Source: Agrocybe praecox (Eukaryota; Basidiomycota; Agaricomycetes; Agaricales; Agrocybaceae). From it: a stretch of 64,000 bases of DNA. The translations under genes and the position numbers were made by a program. Of this stretch, positions 9,601-20,001 are shown in pieces (positions within the stretch are counted from its first letter, which is position 1; every line of letters starts with the position of its first letter). The DNA is taken from assembly GCA_964017145.1 (NCBI GenBank), contig OZ024841.1:4278001-4342000 (forward strand), written 5' to 3'. The notes under the pieces were generated by a model that was given only the letters and a program-made list of their open reading frames with translations, had not been told where the DNA came from and ran no database searches.

Positions 9601-12600
9601 CAGAATTACAAACAAGTCGGATCAATAACTATGGCTACAGAAAAACAAAAATACAACTACAAAGGAGAGATACTGGAGTTAGAAGAAGTTTTTAGAATAA
9701 CCACGGAAACGCCCAAAGAAGAGCACTTACCCCAAGAGATAGCTAACATCCAGTCCTACTATGAGAAAGTAGACCCATCGTCAATGATACGACACAGTTT
9801 GAACTTGTCAAACGAACTTCAAGAAGACCTTGAAGCCCGAGCACAACAAATGATAGGTTTGAAAAGGAAAGATATCAGTGCAACTATGATGGTCAAGATG
9901 TATCAACGTACCAATGAAACCATAGACACCACGAGCAAGAACGGTTCTGTCAGCGAAATTGCCATTCCTCCGCAGTCCTTCGCATTGACCAAAGAGGTCA
10001 AAGTAAATATTCGAGAGCAAGCTAACATGAAGGAAGCAACAACGAGCAACAACGAACAGATGGTGGCAAGAAAGAAGGGAGGGATAAGCCAGACCCTTCA
10101 TCAGGAGTTAAAACGCACCATACAAATCCCTGCAAAATTAAGACATATTGGTAAAGCAGGAATTGGGCAGCATAGCGACGAGGAACCTGCATGCGGAAAA
10201 TTCCCCAAAAATCTAGAGGAAAAACGGGCGTCAGTAAGCCAAGAAGAGAGAATAAAAGAGCCAGTACTCACAGAGAAAAGACCTCAGAAATCACAACATC
10301 TACTACCCAACAATATTCAGCCAATTCGCACCATGTACAAGCTCAGAGTCATCAACCGCAACACAGAGCAGTTTGCAGCTGCTGCGATCACTGCTGGGCA
10401 CGTAACCCGAGGCCTAAGCGCATCGGCAGCAATGCCCGAGTTCCACGTTCCTCTTGACTTGACGACTAGCCGAGTGCACCTGGTGGGAGTTGGAAAGGAC
10501 GAACAATCTGGATATGCATATAGCGAATTTGCCCTGCATGGAATACAACTTAGCACGGCTCAAGGAAATCAAACTTTGAGTACTCAAGGAAATGCTTACC
10601 TCCAGTTCGTCATAAGCCCCCAGAACCAAGACGCATGGGAGTACTTCAGCAAGTACTTACAGGATCCACGAACGATAGAAGGGTGGGAAGGACCTATGGC
10701 TCCTACGATACAGGTACGAAACTCAGTTCCGGTAACAGCCGAAATAGATGTGCTTACACAATCACGGCAACAGTTATTGCCGGGGCCGGAATCCGTTCCG
10801 CCAGGGCTTACTAATATCATCAAAGGTCTTCTTCAACCCGACGTTTCACCTGCCGCCCAGTATCATCCCCAGCAATCGCACGCGTTACTCACTGAACATG
10901 CTGCACTTTCCATACCACCCATTGAACCTCAATACGCCTCCGTAACCATCTTAGTTGAAGATGACGACAGTGTAAAAGATGTCGTTCAACAAATCATCCA
11001 TGAACTACGTGGAGAGCAGCGAGAAGATGGCGCTCAGAACACTACCTTCGATGAAGTTCAAGTTAACGGCGCACCTGCATCAAGACAATTCCAAGTAAAC
11101 TTTGTAAGGACCACTACAACTCCGAAGCGAATAGGACCCTTGACCGAGGAGGAGACTTTCGACCGTCGTAAAGCCAGGATGTGGATGGGAACCGAAGACG
11201 ATCGAGTGTTTATCATCCCCCACACACCTACCATCCCAGAACCCATCGTTCCTCCTCTTCCTCTTGCGTGCACATCGAAGAAATCCCTTTCACGATCGGA
11301 ACGCTGGGCAGCGCGAGCCACTGAAATCTACCATCAGCATGCAATGAAACGTTACGACCCATCCTTACTGCTGGGCTATGGACCTGTCTTTGTGGAGGAG
11401 ACGGACGACGAAATCTCCTATGGATATCACATTTACCTTACCCCACGACCAACTACGTATAGCACACAGCAATGCTACATTGGATTTGGAAACGCTGACG
11501 TTAAACACGCCTCTTTGGAGATCATCCATGTACCACCTACCTCTACCTTTGACGAACTCATTGCTGGCCTTACAGATGAAGACATGGACTTCGTGGACGA
11601 CTTGCGATCTACTTTACGCTTAGGGAAGTATTATGCGGTGAACTGGGAGATTCCGTTAGAGGTTATGAGGGATAATGAGGGGATTTCACGCGACGAACAT
11701 GACCAGCCGCTGTTTCGATTACCACACGTGGAGCGACTTATGACCATCGCTGACATACTCATTCGTGAAGAGATGTATGAAGAAGCTGCGGACCTCCCCC
11801 AACCAATAGTCCCTACGGCCGTCATTAGCGAGTGGTCAGATATCGATGAGGACTTGGTGGATAGCGACTCAGACGAGAGTGTAACATCGGATATTTCAAC
11901 AGATTCACGCTGGTCAGTATCCACCCATCCGTCTATGCCAGAACTAATCCATGACATTCATTTCAGCCCCAGTGACGAGGAGTTTATCACTCGCGCACAT
12001 TCAGCACCTCCCTTACCCTATGAACGAGCCTCAAATTCTTACAATCAACGTCTATTATCGCTAAACAACCTAACTATATTGGAAGGACGCCCTACTCTCC
12101 CTGACGATTTGGAATCCACCTCATCTATGACGTCCACCTCTGATTCCCACAGCATCGCACTCACGGATAGCCGACTTCCTATCTTCCACATGAGGGGACG
12201 ACACGGAAAACTAGGGATACTTTCATACGGACCATACGAACGACCTGAAAACAACGCCACGCTATACGCTCTGTCAACGCCTGCGGAGATTCCGCATATC
12301 TATAAAGTTCGGCTCCTAAACGACAAAGGACACGATGCTCGAGAACATTTCGAGTACGCTGGAGATACGGAACTCACAGGAGCAGGAACGTTCATGGATC
12401 TACCTATACCTTACGCAGAAGGATCAACGGACTCAAGACCTTTTCCTCTAAATTACAACGATTTCATACAACAGCTCACGCAACACTTAGAAGGAGTATC
12501 TCCTTATCAAGACGGTGTTACCTTATCCGAGGATCTTATGGGCCGAAAGTGGGAGATGGGACACGACAGTAAAGGCAGGCCTATCTACAGGTTCCCAGCT

Positions 12601-13518
12601 GTGGAGGCCATGCTTGCCACAGCTGTCCACGTCATCCAAGGACCGTACTTGAGGCGGACGACTCCATTTCGGGTCTTTACGGACGAAGAAATCACCAAGC
12701 TTGCGTCTGCATCCTGGGTTGTCAACAACTGGGATATGGAGGATGATTTACTCGACATTTGCCCTCCTCGCTTCCCTCGCCTTAAGGTCTATTTCGATCC
12801 TTCAGAACCACGGGACGAGAACGATGAGTACGACGACTTCTTCTATTCAGGTTCCCTACAACGACGAGAAGCTTTTCGTCTGATGAGGATGCGGCGTATT
12901 TTCAAGGAACCCCTTCAATCCATAGCTCAATCAACTTATGAACTTCTCGCTATCCAGGCCTGGCCTACTTATCGATATGTATCAAAGCCTAACGAAACCA
13001 TCGACTGGAGCCTACTCACCTACCCTCTCGATTTCGACGATATATTCGACACGACACCACAAAGGCTTTTCGACGGCGTGAGTGTTGGACGAGAAAGCCC
13101 TAATCCTTGGATTCACCATCTACACTATCTCCTAATGTGTCGTCGACAGCTTAATCAGTTGATCCAGTATATTGAAGTTTTCCTCAACAGCCTCGGATTT
13201 GAGAAAGGACTACCCAGTCTCATGGAATATCGTACCTATAGCACCGACATCGAATTCGACCATTCAAATATGATGGAACCCTTCGAAGTAAAATATCTCG
13301 TGGCGTCATACGATTTTTTTCTGCGGGAGGGATTGTTTGGGATCGCTGGGGATCTCTTGCGTATCTCTGTCATGCCCTATCCTCACGCACTTGATCTGGC
13401 TGTGGTCATGGGAAATATCGTCAACGTCATTGCTCCTCCCCTTGACATCGTCGACCTGGAAGATGAAAACAACGAAGAATATTTTGCAAATCAGGATGCT
13501 GCTATGCTTCTTTTTTGA
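6688..13518 (+). CDS. Gag-protease polyprotein with a giant extra region, 2276 aa
   Basis: Residues 1-110 are Ser/Thr/acidic and disordered. Residues about 137-280 look like a retrotransposon capsid domain (helical, with a Trp-Lys-Lys-Tyr-Tyr segment). A serine/acidic stretch followed by a Lys/Arg-rich tract lies at about 313-370. A CX2CX4HX4C zinc knuckle spans residues 493-506. An aspartic protease has its DTGS at 852-855 and a LLLGRPW flap-end motif near 922. In ordinary gypsy elements reverse transcriptase would follow directly. Here about 1,270 further residues (1000-2276) intervene, with no enzyme motif I recognise. They contain a repeated module near 1216, 1561 and 1844, marked by YKxRxxN, LxYGP and FPLxxxxFxxQ phrases, plus acidic linkers. 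The frame is uninterrupted over 6.8 kb, so the region is probably translated and under selection. It ends where the polymerase frame takes over. Confidence 0.85.
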   Translation: MISEEYRNPINISSDEEEDFIDSIISEPSTPTHEFPSHTFDSYSPAISFTTLGIEDSASSTELTHSSFTSDSHISTSNLLDFPMIIDLSTENNTPIPMTTLPPNNSSPLPIRTIPNPLLTLPLRGVKGSPETFKGKYSEVSRFIKHYNRLIELHNVVTDSDKCVGILEYCSEKVRDFIQSTPEFQTPSWVQLQATILKYYDAEKEETRYTRKDIIEYTKEARNRSMKTMGNWKKYYREYLAQANFLKNRSELTDTEYHGYFLFGVPKKIKKDLEERLCVQNTDFDTTKPWPIDKIACVAEEYFKRGKFSAKWLQGTIFDSEDDSEDSELETSSESEDSSSDSDSEYRKRRKRSSHKKKRKSDKRRGKAVPLLHASQSEDERTRKIIAPPEEIEGLITQLNSMSISDPKYGPTYYKVMQLDKLGIASQCIMRKPMTEVYMAPANTTYTSPVDAYSRNAPLRLPTTYPNNIPLGGSPSNVERAAAATRVPNDYRCFGCFDPNHRLGECPKMRGYVQQGLITYDRDTRKFYMNGGQPLYRRQDENLSDTVLRLSNTINRAPANQVNFLSLATPSEPTLASEVQSFYIQHENDFYDDYSDDEEYVPAWEQYERSERNLNLFTQLPTTDGDSDEEQTYATYPVERGVKKSRQTRKENQNVPTKPTKHTFDGVWPPPRTSNHPRKSKEESPSLKSLQPEAPKIAMDRTNIQDPIPVDARKVRFPEDITMKNETQDKAPKALQRKLESQTFTEEEKVKPSPRQSEISSQISTREIVNEILDTRIPISVRYLIGSSPELSRTMKEMMKVKNPTKIIQEVAALGSAVFSNHLVPEIEQKNEEFLIKLNLTYNGRPLTAVIDTGSQLNVVNKEIAEAYFSLPVDLQLATYMQDANGGESKLEGLITQVPLKCGGLVTHANIYVGPSSLPFELLLGRPWQKGNRITIDERSNGTYLIFKDATSFEPKFEVKVIQEPIRDKAHQNYKQVGSITMATEKQKYNYKGEILELEEVFRITTETPKEEHLPQEIANIQSYYEKVDPSSMIRHSLNLSNELQEDLEARAQQMIGLKRKDISATMMVKMYQRTNETIDTTSKNGSVSEIAIPPQSFALTKEVKVNIREQANMKEATTSNNEQMVARKKGGISQTLHQELKRTIQIPAKLRHIGKAGIGQHSDEEPACGKFPKNLEEKRASVSQEERIKEPVLTEKRPQKSQHLLPNNIQPIRTMYKLRVINRNTEQFAAAAITAGHVTRGLSASAAMPEFHVPLDLTTSRVHLVGVGKDEQSGYAYSEFALHGIQLSTAQGNQTLSTQGNAYLQFVISPQNQDAWEYFSKYLQDPRTIEGWEGPMAPTIQVRNSVPVTAEIDVLTQSRQQLLPGPESVPPGLTNIIKGLLQPDVSPAAQYHPQQSHALLTEHAALSIPPIEPQYASVTILVEDDDSVKDVVQQIIHELRGEQREDGAQNTTFDEVQVNGAPASRQFQVNFVRTTTTPKRIGPLTEEETFDRRKARMWMGTEDDRVFIIPHTPTIPEPIVPPLPLACTSKKSLSRSERWAARATEIYHQHAMKRYDPSLLLGYGPVFVEETDDEISYGYHIYLTPRPTTYSTQQCYIGFGNADVKHASLEIIHVPPTSTFDELIAGLTDEDMDFVDDLRSTLRLGKYYAVNWEIPLEVMRDNEGISRDEHDQPLFRLPHVERLMTIADILIREEMYEEAADLPQPIVPTAVISEWSDIDEDLVDSDSDESVTSDISTDSRWSVSTHPSMPELIHDIHFSPSDEEFITRAHSAPPLPYERASNSYNQRLLSLNNLTILEGRPTLPDDLESTSSMTSTSDSHSIALTDSRLPIFHMRGRHGKLGILSYGPYERPENNATLYALSTPAEIPHIYKVRLLNDKGHDAREHFEYAGDTELTGAGTFMDLPIPYAEGSTDSRPFPLNYNDFIQQLTQHLEGVSPYQDGVTLSEDLMGRKWEMGHDSKGRPIYRFPAVEAMLATAVHVIQGPYLRRTTPFRVFTDEEITKLASASWVVNNWDMEDDLLDICPPRFPRLKVYFDPSEPRDENDEYDDFFYSGSLQRREAFRLMRMRRIFKEPLQSIAQSTYELLAIQAWPTYRYVSKPNETIDWSLLTYPLDFDDIFDTTPQRLFDGVSVGRESPNPWIHHLHYLLMCRRQLNQLIQYIEVFLNSLGFEKGLPSLMEYRTYSTDIEFDHSNMMEPFEVKYLVASYDFFLREGLFGIAGDLLRISVMPYPHALDLAVVMGNIVNVIAPPLDIVDLEDENNEEYFANQDAAMLLF

Positions 13519-15656
13519 TCTCGAGACTACTGGTATGTGTCAGTATCTAACCACCGAAAAACTTATATTAAAATCATCACACAGCTTCATCATTTTTCAA
13601 CACTTCGACCTCTATCGACCACCTAACCATCTGAACTTCCTCAACACTTCTTTATGTATTGCTTCCGCCTTCAAAACTAACTGTACTGGTATCCCTATAT
13701 TTAACACTGTACATACGAAAATTTCTTGTAATGTCTTGTACCTCCCAGAATCAAATTTTGATTCGAGAATCGCAAAACGCATGTACAGGATCCTTAACCA
13801 ACCTATCAAAACTAATGGCCCGGAAATTATTTTAGCTGAATCATTCACAGACAACTTAACCAACCTCAAGAAAAACGCAATCATGTTCCCCGCGGTCACT
13901 CCCTTGCATAACAGCTTCAAGAAGGACTATATTCTTCGCTCATCTGTATACAAGCAAAGTAGTAATAATCAACACTCAAGGCAACGATTCATGAAACTCG
14001 CAAAGGCAAAACATCAGTTTTCACACGCTGTCCGAGCTAGCAACATAAAATTTATCATGTTCCCCGCGAAACATAGGATAAATAAAGAAACTTTTTCCGT
14101 ACGACACTGGAAAAATAACAAGGTGCCCATGCCGCATACAGAAAATATCATGACCAGAAAAACAACACCACTAACAGATGACCCAAGTTCTAAAAATAAT
14201 AATGTTATTTATAAAACATGCTTCTTGCGAACTCAGCCTGTCTTTGCCGAAATAGACCCTTTGCCAGAAATATCTATCTCTCACGAAGGAGCATTTTTAG
14301 AAGATGACGACGAGTACTTATATGAACCAGACGAGAAAAGCGAAAGTCAGCCACTAAGCTTTACTGTTTACAAACGAATTGATCGAAAAATACACCCAGT
14401 ATCAACATCATTTCCACCTGAATTACGAGTAACTAGGGAAATTTCAGATGATCCCTTGTGCACACTACCCAAATTACCCGTTTGTCCACCTGAATTTGTG
14501 CCCACTCTAAAAATAACATCAGAGCGTATGAAGGAACTAAACATCAATGAAACGGGATTCTTACAGGCTGAAGAAGAGAAATTATTCAAACATATTATGG
14601 TGCTAAATGAAGAAGGTATCGCTTTTGTAGACTCTGAACGAGGAACACTGAAAGACGAATACTTCTCTCCTTATATAATTCCCACAGTAGACCATACGCC
14701 CTGGGAGTGCAGAAATATTCCTCTTCCGCCAGGATTAATGCCAAAAATAATCGAAGTTCTCAAGCTAAAAATGGATGCAGGCGTATATGAGCAAAGTCAG
14801 TCATCTTATCGATCAAGATGGTTTATTGTCCTCAAGAAAAATGGGAAAATTAGGATCGTTCATGACTTACAACCATTAAACAAGATAACAATACGGGACG
14901 CAGGAATGTTACCAATAGTAGATGACTTTGTGGAAGGATTTGCGGGTTACCAATGCTACACAGTATTTGATCTTTTTTGGGGCTTTGATGCTAGGAAAAT
15001 ACATCCTAAGAGTCGAGACCTGACAGCCTTTATGACTCCGCTAGGATTACTTCAGATAACATCCCTCCCTACTGGCTTTACTAACTTGCCAGCTGAGTTC
15101 CAAAAGTGCATGGTAATAATTCTGAAAGACGAAATCCCCAATGTCGCTAACATCTTTATTGATGATTTACCCATCAAAGGACCTAGGAGCCAATACTTAG
15201 ATTTAAATGGTCAACCAGAAGTGTTAACCGAGAACCCGGGAATTCGACGATTCATATGGGAACATGCACAAGACGTACACAGAGTGATGCATAGAATCAA
15301 ATTTGCAGGGGCAACATTTGCTGCAAATAAAACTCAAATATGTTTACCAGAAGTACTAATTATTGGACAAACCTGCAGCTCCAAAGGACGCACCCCTGAT
15401 GAAGGAAAAATCGTAAAAATTACAAAATGGCCAACCCTGAAAAATCCCAAAGAAGTTAGACAGTTCCTGGGACTATGCAGTACTGTACGTATATGGATCC
15501 CTAATTATTCTCAATTGGTACGACCTCTTACGGAACTATACCACAAAGGAAAAGAGTTTATATGGGGAGATAGACAGGAGACCGCCTTCAAAACAATCAA
15601 AACAATCATTATGTCAGCACCAGCGCTAATTCCTATTGATTACACAACAGAATTCC
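13337..15656 (+). pseudogene. Outer element pol, N-terminal part: reverse transcriptase, cut by nested element
   Basis: This frame is offset by +1 from the gag-protease frame and overlaps it by at least 182 nt. The first 60 codons look non-coding in style, so the true start may lie after 13518. The first half (to about 14600) has no recognised domain. From about 14780 comes a gypsy reverse transcriptase: a KKNGKIRIVHDLQPLNK segment, a TVFDLFWGFD strand in which Asp is one of the catalytic acids, a LPTGFTNLPAEFQ segment, and FIDD at about 15157-15168 in place of the usual YxDD. Thumb and connection sequences (VRQFLGL, ending PIDYTTEF) follow. The nested element interrupts it after the first base of a codon. 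The frame resumes correctly at 22398 once the element and one target duplication are removed. Confidence 0.85.
15652..15656. repeat. Target site duplication of nested element, left copy (ATTCC)
   Basis: ATTCC precedes the inner left LTR and TTTCC (22393-22397) follows the right one. One of five bases differs. The outer pol frame is continuous when one copy is dropped. Confidence 0.65.
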
Positions 15657-15708
15657 TGTCAGGGCAACACTAAGATCAGTGTGACAAGGCCACCAACAAA
15701 GACAAAGC

Positions 15709-15753
<45 letters not shown>

Positions 15754-16129
15754 AGAGAGAGAGACACTCAATGGTTCTAAGAGATCACACCAATGATAGT
15801 GGATATCCTAAGAGATTGAAGCTGGGGCTACAGCTACATACATGTCCAGTATATATACCCTACAGCTATTCTAGAATATTCCTCCATGACATCATAGAAA
15901 GGAATGATGAATAAGGCAATGACATCATAAAGAAAGTAAAAGAATGATGTGGAATGATGTAGAATGGATGAGGCTATGCTCATGGGAAATTAAAGTGATA
16001 AGTATCTAATCAAATGATAATCAAGAGATAATCAAAGATATGAAACAGATAAGATATCTACACATCTACAAATGGGAAAAATGCGAAATAAATATGGAAA
16101 AATAGAGAAAAATAGGGGAAACCCTGACA
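15657..16129 (-). repeat. 3' LTR of nested element (left side)
   Basis: 473 bp with TGTCAGGG and CCCTGACA ends. It contains a long (AG)n run near 15710-15750 that creates a meaningless Glu-Arg repeat ORF. Confidence 0.92.
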
Positions 16130-16143
16130 TCACCCCCTCTCTA
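16130..16143 (-). other. Polypurine tract of nested element
   Basis: Read on the minus strand, TAGAGAGGGGGTGA sits immediately before the 3' LTR, as expected for the plus-strand DNA primer. It overlaps the pol stop codon (16130-16132). Confidence 0.75.
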
Positions 16144-19100
16144 AGGCACATTTCCCACAATGTGCACATGTATGACTGAGTTTGGAGGGTTTCAGAGGAG
16201 GTGGAGGTTCAGTAAAATTAATTAAAGGAGAAAATGAAAGTCTATCAAAAGTGAGAGCAGAAATTTTTCTGGGAGCAGCAGGGTGTTTTGCATGGAATTC
16301 CTTGATTGATTTAGCTGCCTTCTTCAAATTTTCAGCAGGTTCCCAAGTACTTTCTTCATTTGGGTAGTTTTTCCATTTAACCAAGTACTGCAGCTTATTT
16401 CTGAATAATCTGCTGTCCTTGATGTACTCAACTTCCCATTCAGGGTTTTCACCTTTGATAACTGGTGGAGGTCTAGAAGGAGGCTTTCTACCAACTGGAT
16501 CAGGATGATAGGGCATGAGCTTGACCACATTGAATACAGGATGGATCTTCATGGTAGCAGGCAATTTCAATTCATAGGCATTTGAACCAACAGCTTTGGT
16601 GATCTTGTATGGTCCATATCTTTTGTCCTCCAATTTCTTGGAAGGCCTATCAGTTTTTAAGTCCTTGCCATCTAGCCAAACCATGTCCCCAACCTTATAC
16701 TCAGTAGGTGTACCTCTGTGTCTATCATAGAACTTGGCCATGTCATCAGCAGCTTTTCGGAGTGCAGACTCTGCTTCTTTTCTGGCCTCTTCCATGTTTT
16801 TCACAAAGGTATCTACAGTGTCCATCTTGCTGTCTCTAAGAGGTTCTGTGCCCATCCTGGGATGTCTACCATTATTGAGCATGAAGGGTGTTTGCCTAGT
16901 AGATGCTTGAACTCTGTTGTTATAGGAGAATTCAGCTAAAGACAACCATTCTACCCAATCATCTTGTCTGTGGTTTATAAAGAGCCTGAGGTACTGTTCT
17001 ACTTCTTGATTTACCCTCTCAGTTTGACCATCTGTCTGGGGGTGATAGGCTGTAGATGAAGCAGTCTGAATACCTAATAAGGAGTTGAGCTCTTTCATAA
17101 ACTTGGAGACAAACTGAGGACCTCTATCACAGATTATTTTGATAGGTAGACCATGCAGTTTCCAGACATAGTCTCTGTAGAGCTTAGCAGTACCTTCAGA
17201 TGTGACCTCATCTGTGGTAGGTATGATGTGGATCATCTTGCTAAGTCTGTCTACAACTATCATGATGGCATTGTACCCTTGACACTCAGGTAATCCAGTG
17301 ATAAAGTCCACAGTGATGGTTTGCCAGACATCAGAAGGAATTTCAGTAGGAGTCAGGAAGCCAACAGGCTTAGCTGGGAATGTCTTTGTCCTGTTACATC
17401 TATCACAGCTTCTAGTGTAGGCTGCAATGTAGTGAGACATTCCTGGCCACCAATAATTTCTAGAGACAAGCTCTATTGTCTTCCATTTTCCTGGATGTCC
17501 AGCAATGTAGGCATCATGATGTAGTTCCACAATTTTCCTTCTAAGATCTTTGTCCTTTGGAACATACACTTTCCCTCTGTAGAGAATAAGTCCTTGCTCT
17601 TCTGCCCATTCCTGTCCTTCTATCTTCTTGGTTGAGGATCCCTTCAATTCCTGTACTGCCTTTACAACCTTTTCATCCATGTCCTTTGCTTCTCTGATTT
17701 TCTTCAGAAGATCAGTCTCAGGACCAGACAAAATGGTGTGCCCCTGTTTGAGAGCTTGGATTTTGAAGTAGGAAGGTTTGAGGAGAACTACATTTTCATT
17801 ATCATTCTCCCCTTTCTTATGATCTGATCTCCTAGACAGAGCATCTGGCTTCAATGATTTTTTACCAGGCCTATGATGAAGAGAGAAGTCAAATCTGGAC
17901 AAAAACAGAGACCATCTGGCTTGCCTTCTGCTTAGCTTCTGGGCAGTCATAAAGTACTCTAGATTTTTGTGGTCTGTCCAAATCTCAAAGGTATGTTGAG
18001 TCCCTTCAAGATAATGTCTCCATTCATCTAGTGCCCTGATAATAGCCAGCATTTCCTTGTCATGGATCTCATAGTTCCTTTCTACTTCAGAGAGGCTCTT
18101 AGACATAAAAGCAACAGGATGCCATTTCCCATCTGATCCTTCCTGAGATAAGACAGCCCCAGTAGCATAATCTGAGCTATCTGCTTCAACTTTATAGGGC
18201 TTATTATCATCAGGGAAAACCAAAACAGGGGAGGATGTGACCTTAAGCTTTAGCTGGTCAAAGGCTTCCTGATGTCTAAGTCCCCATCTCCAGACTGTTC
18301 CCTTCTTTGTCAATTCATGCAGTGGCTTGGCAATGTCTGCAAAATCCTCTATGAACCTTCTGTAGAAGTTAACAAATCCCAAGAATGATTGAACATCCTT
18401 GACATTCTCAGGTTCAGGCCATTTGGAGACTCCCTCTACCTTGATAGGATCCATCTCAATCTTGCCTTGTGAAATGATAAGTCCAAGATATTCAATCTTT
18501 TCCTTTTCAAATTCACATTTTTCTGCTTTGAGGTAGAGTTTGTTCTCTTCTAGGATCTGCAGAACCTTCTTGACTACTTCCCTATGATGTTCAAGAGTCT
18601 CAGTGAAAACCAATATGTCATCCATGTAGACAATGACAACATTGCCATCAATAAGCTCTATGAAGATGTCATTCATCATAGTTTGAAAGGTGGCAGGACT
18701 ATTGGTTAAGCCAAAGAACATAACCAATGGTTCAAACAGCCCTCTATTAGTTCTAAAGGCTGCCTTCCATTCATCTCCTTCCTTAACTCTGACATTGTTA
18801 AATCCCCATCTGACATCCAGCTTGGTGAAGTATTTAGCTTTACTGAGTTTGGTGATGATGTCAGAAATGAGAGGTAGAGGGTAGGAGTTTTTGATAGTCA
18901 TTTCATTCAGCTTTCTATAGTCCTGTACTAGTCTAAGAGAGCCATCCTTCTTCTTGACAAAAAAGACAGGGGATGCCATAGGTGACTTGGAAGGTCTAAT
19001 TCTGCCAGATTTCAGATTTTCCTCTAGAAAGGCATCAAGCTCCTTCTGCTCTTTAGGTGAAAGAGGATATATCTTTGATCTATATGGCTCAGAACTAGGC

Positions 19101-19993
19101 TTCAGCTCAATAGCATGATCCCAAGGCTTTCTATCTGGTAGCCTGTCAAAAGATTCCTTTGAGAATACCCCTTTGAATTGATAATAGTGCTTGGGGACAG
19201 CTTCTTCAAAGGATTTCTTTGGGGAATCATCTTTCTGGTGAGATTCTTCTGCTAGTTTTTGGGACACAGTGGAAGTAGCATTAATAGACTGACTTTGAGG
19301 ATGTAGACAGGAAATAAAAATCCTATCCTCAGGCTCAATCTCAGAGTCAGAGTCAGGTGACTGATCTACAAGATCTACACCTTCATCATCAAACTGAGGA
19401 AGCTGTCTTCTTTGTATTGCAGCTATTCTCTGTCTCTTCCTTATAACTTCCATGTGGCAGTCAGATGGACATCTTGTGAATTGAACATCCCCTGACTTCC
19501 AATCAACATCTGGGTTATGCAGATAAAGCCAGGTGTGTCCAATAATAGCAGTTTTGTCTCCCAAGTCACAAACAGCAAAGGTAGCCTTTTCTGTATGGTT
19601 CTTGTAGATCATAATCAAGTCAACTTCCTCATGAATGGAGCCACTCTTGTTGAGAGTACCATCTACATTGTAGACAGGAATGGCTCTAGGGAGTTTTCTT
19701 GTGTTGAGATTATGATATTTTACAAAACCAGTGTCCAGAAACAGACCAGTAGCTCCAGAGTCAAGCAAAGCATCTACAGAAAGCCTTTTCCCTGTATCCA
19801 TTGTCTTTAGAATGACTGACAAATGAGTAGAGGTTTTAGGCTTGTGACCCAGGATGTAGATTTTTTCAGGAGTGGAAGAAGAATAATCAGAGGACATGGT
19901 TTCTGTATCAGAATCTGAAGAGGAAGGATTGAGTTTATTGCTTTCATCTTCTAATACATTAAATTTATTCCATTGGGACATGTCCTTCACCAA
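16130..19993 (-). CDS. Chromovirus pol polyprotein, intact, 1287 aa
   Basis: The domains in order are: aspartic protease with DSGA at about residue 78; reverse transcriptase with YMDD at 456-459; RNase H beginning EADSSDYATG near 600; integrase with an H-H-C-C zinc site (HHDAYIAGH, then CDRC) near 820-870; an integrase DDE core (VDFITGL, CDRGPQF, DGQTERVNQ) near 895-1010; and a C-terminal chromodomain near 1185-1235 with LVKWKNYPNEESTWEP, the aromatic-cage type that can bind methylated histone H3. A short Cys-rich tail (CAHCGKC) ends at the polypurine tract. The first codon used here is TTG. Since the frame is -1 relative to the gag stop region, expression by frameshifting is more likely than independent initiation. 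No stop or frameshift was found, so the enzyme set looks functional. Confidence 0.93.
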   Translation of the reverse strand: MVKDMSQWNKFNVLEDESNKLNPSSSDSDTETMSSDYSSSTPEKIYILGHKPKTSTHLSVILKTMDTGKRLSVDALLDSGATGLFLDTGFVKYHNLNTRKLPRAIPVYNVDGTLNKSGSIHEEVDLIMIYKNHTEKATFAVCDLGDKTAIIGHTWLYLHNPDVDWKSGDVQFTRCPSDCHMEVIRKRQRIAAIQRRQLPQFDDEGVDLVDQSPDSDSEIEPEDRIFISCLHPQSQSINATSTVSQKLAEESHQKDDSPKKSFEEAVPKHYYQFKGVFSKESFDRLPDRKPWDHAIELKPSSEPYRSKIYPLSPKEQKELDAFLEENLKSGRIRPSKSPMASPVFFVKKKDGSLRLVQDYRKLNEMTIKNSYPLPLISDIITKLSKAKYFTKLDVRWGFNNVRVKEGDEWKAAFRTNRGLFEPLVMFFGLTNSPATFQTMMNDIFIELIDGNVVIVYMDDILVFTETLEHHREVVKKVLQILEENKLYLKAEKCEFEKEKIEYLGLIISQGKIEMDPIKVEGVSKWPEPENVKDVQSFLGFVNFYRRFIEDFADIAKPLHELTKKGTVWRWGLRHQEAFDQLKLKVTSSPVLVFPDDNKPYKVEADSSDYATGAVLSQEGSDGKWHPVAFMSKSLSEVERNYEIHDKEMLAIIRALDEWRHYLEGTQHTFEIWTDHKNLEYFMTAQKLSRRQARWSLFLSRFDFSLHHRPGKKSLKPDALSRRSDHKKGENDNENVVLLKPSYFKIQALKQGHTILSGPETDLLKKIREAKDMDEKVVKAVQELKGSSTKKIEGQEWAEEQGLILYRGKVYVPKDKDLRRKIVELHHDAYIAGHPGKWKTIELVSRNYWWPGMSHYIAAYTRSCDRCNRTKTFPAKPVGFLTPTEIPSDVWQTITVDFITGLPECQGYNAIMIVVDRLSKMIHIIPTTDEVTSEGTAKLYRDYVWKLHGLPIKIICDRGPQFVSKFMKELNSLLGIQTASSTAYHPQTDGQTERVNQEVEQYLRLFINHRQDDWVEWLSLAEFSYNNRVQASTRQTPFMLNNGRHPRMGTEPLRDSKMDTVDTFVKNMEEARKEAESALRKAADDMAKFYDRHRGTPTEYKVGDMVWLDGKDLKTDRPSKKLEDKRYGPYKITKAVGSNAYELKLPATMKIHPVFNVVKLMPYHPDPVGRKPPSRPPPVIKGENPEWEVEYIKDSRLFRNKLQYLVKWKNYPNEESTWEPAENLKKAAKSIKEFHAKHPAAPRKISALTFDRLSFSPLINFTEPPPPLKPSKLSHTCAHCGKCALERG

Positions 19994-20001
19994 TGGTGCC
20001 T

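Noticed and set aside
15636..15914. ORF with a long Glu-Arg repeat (and its twin at 21865-22155)
   Set aside because: It is a translation of the (AG)n microsatellite inside the nested element's LTRs, on the strand opposite to the element.
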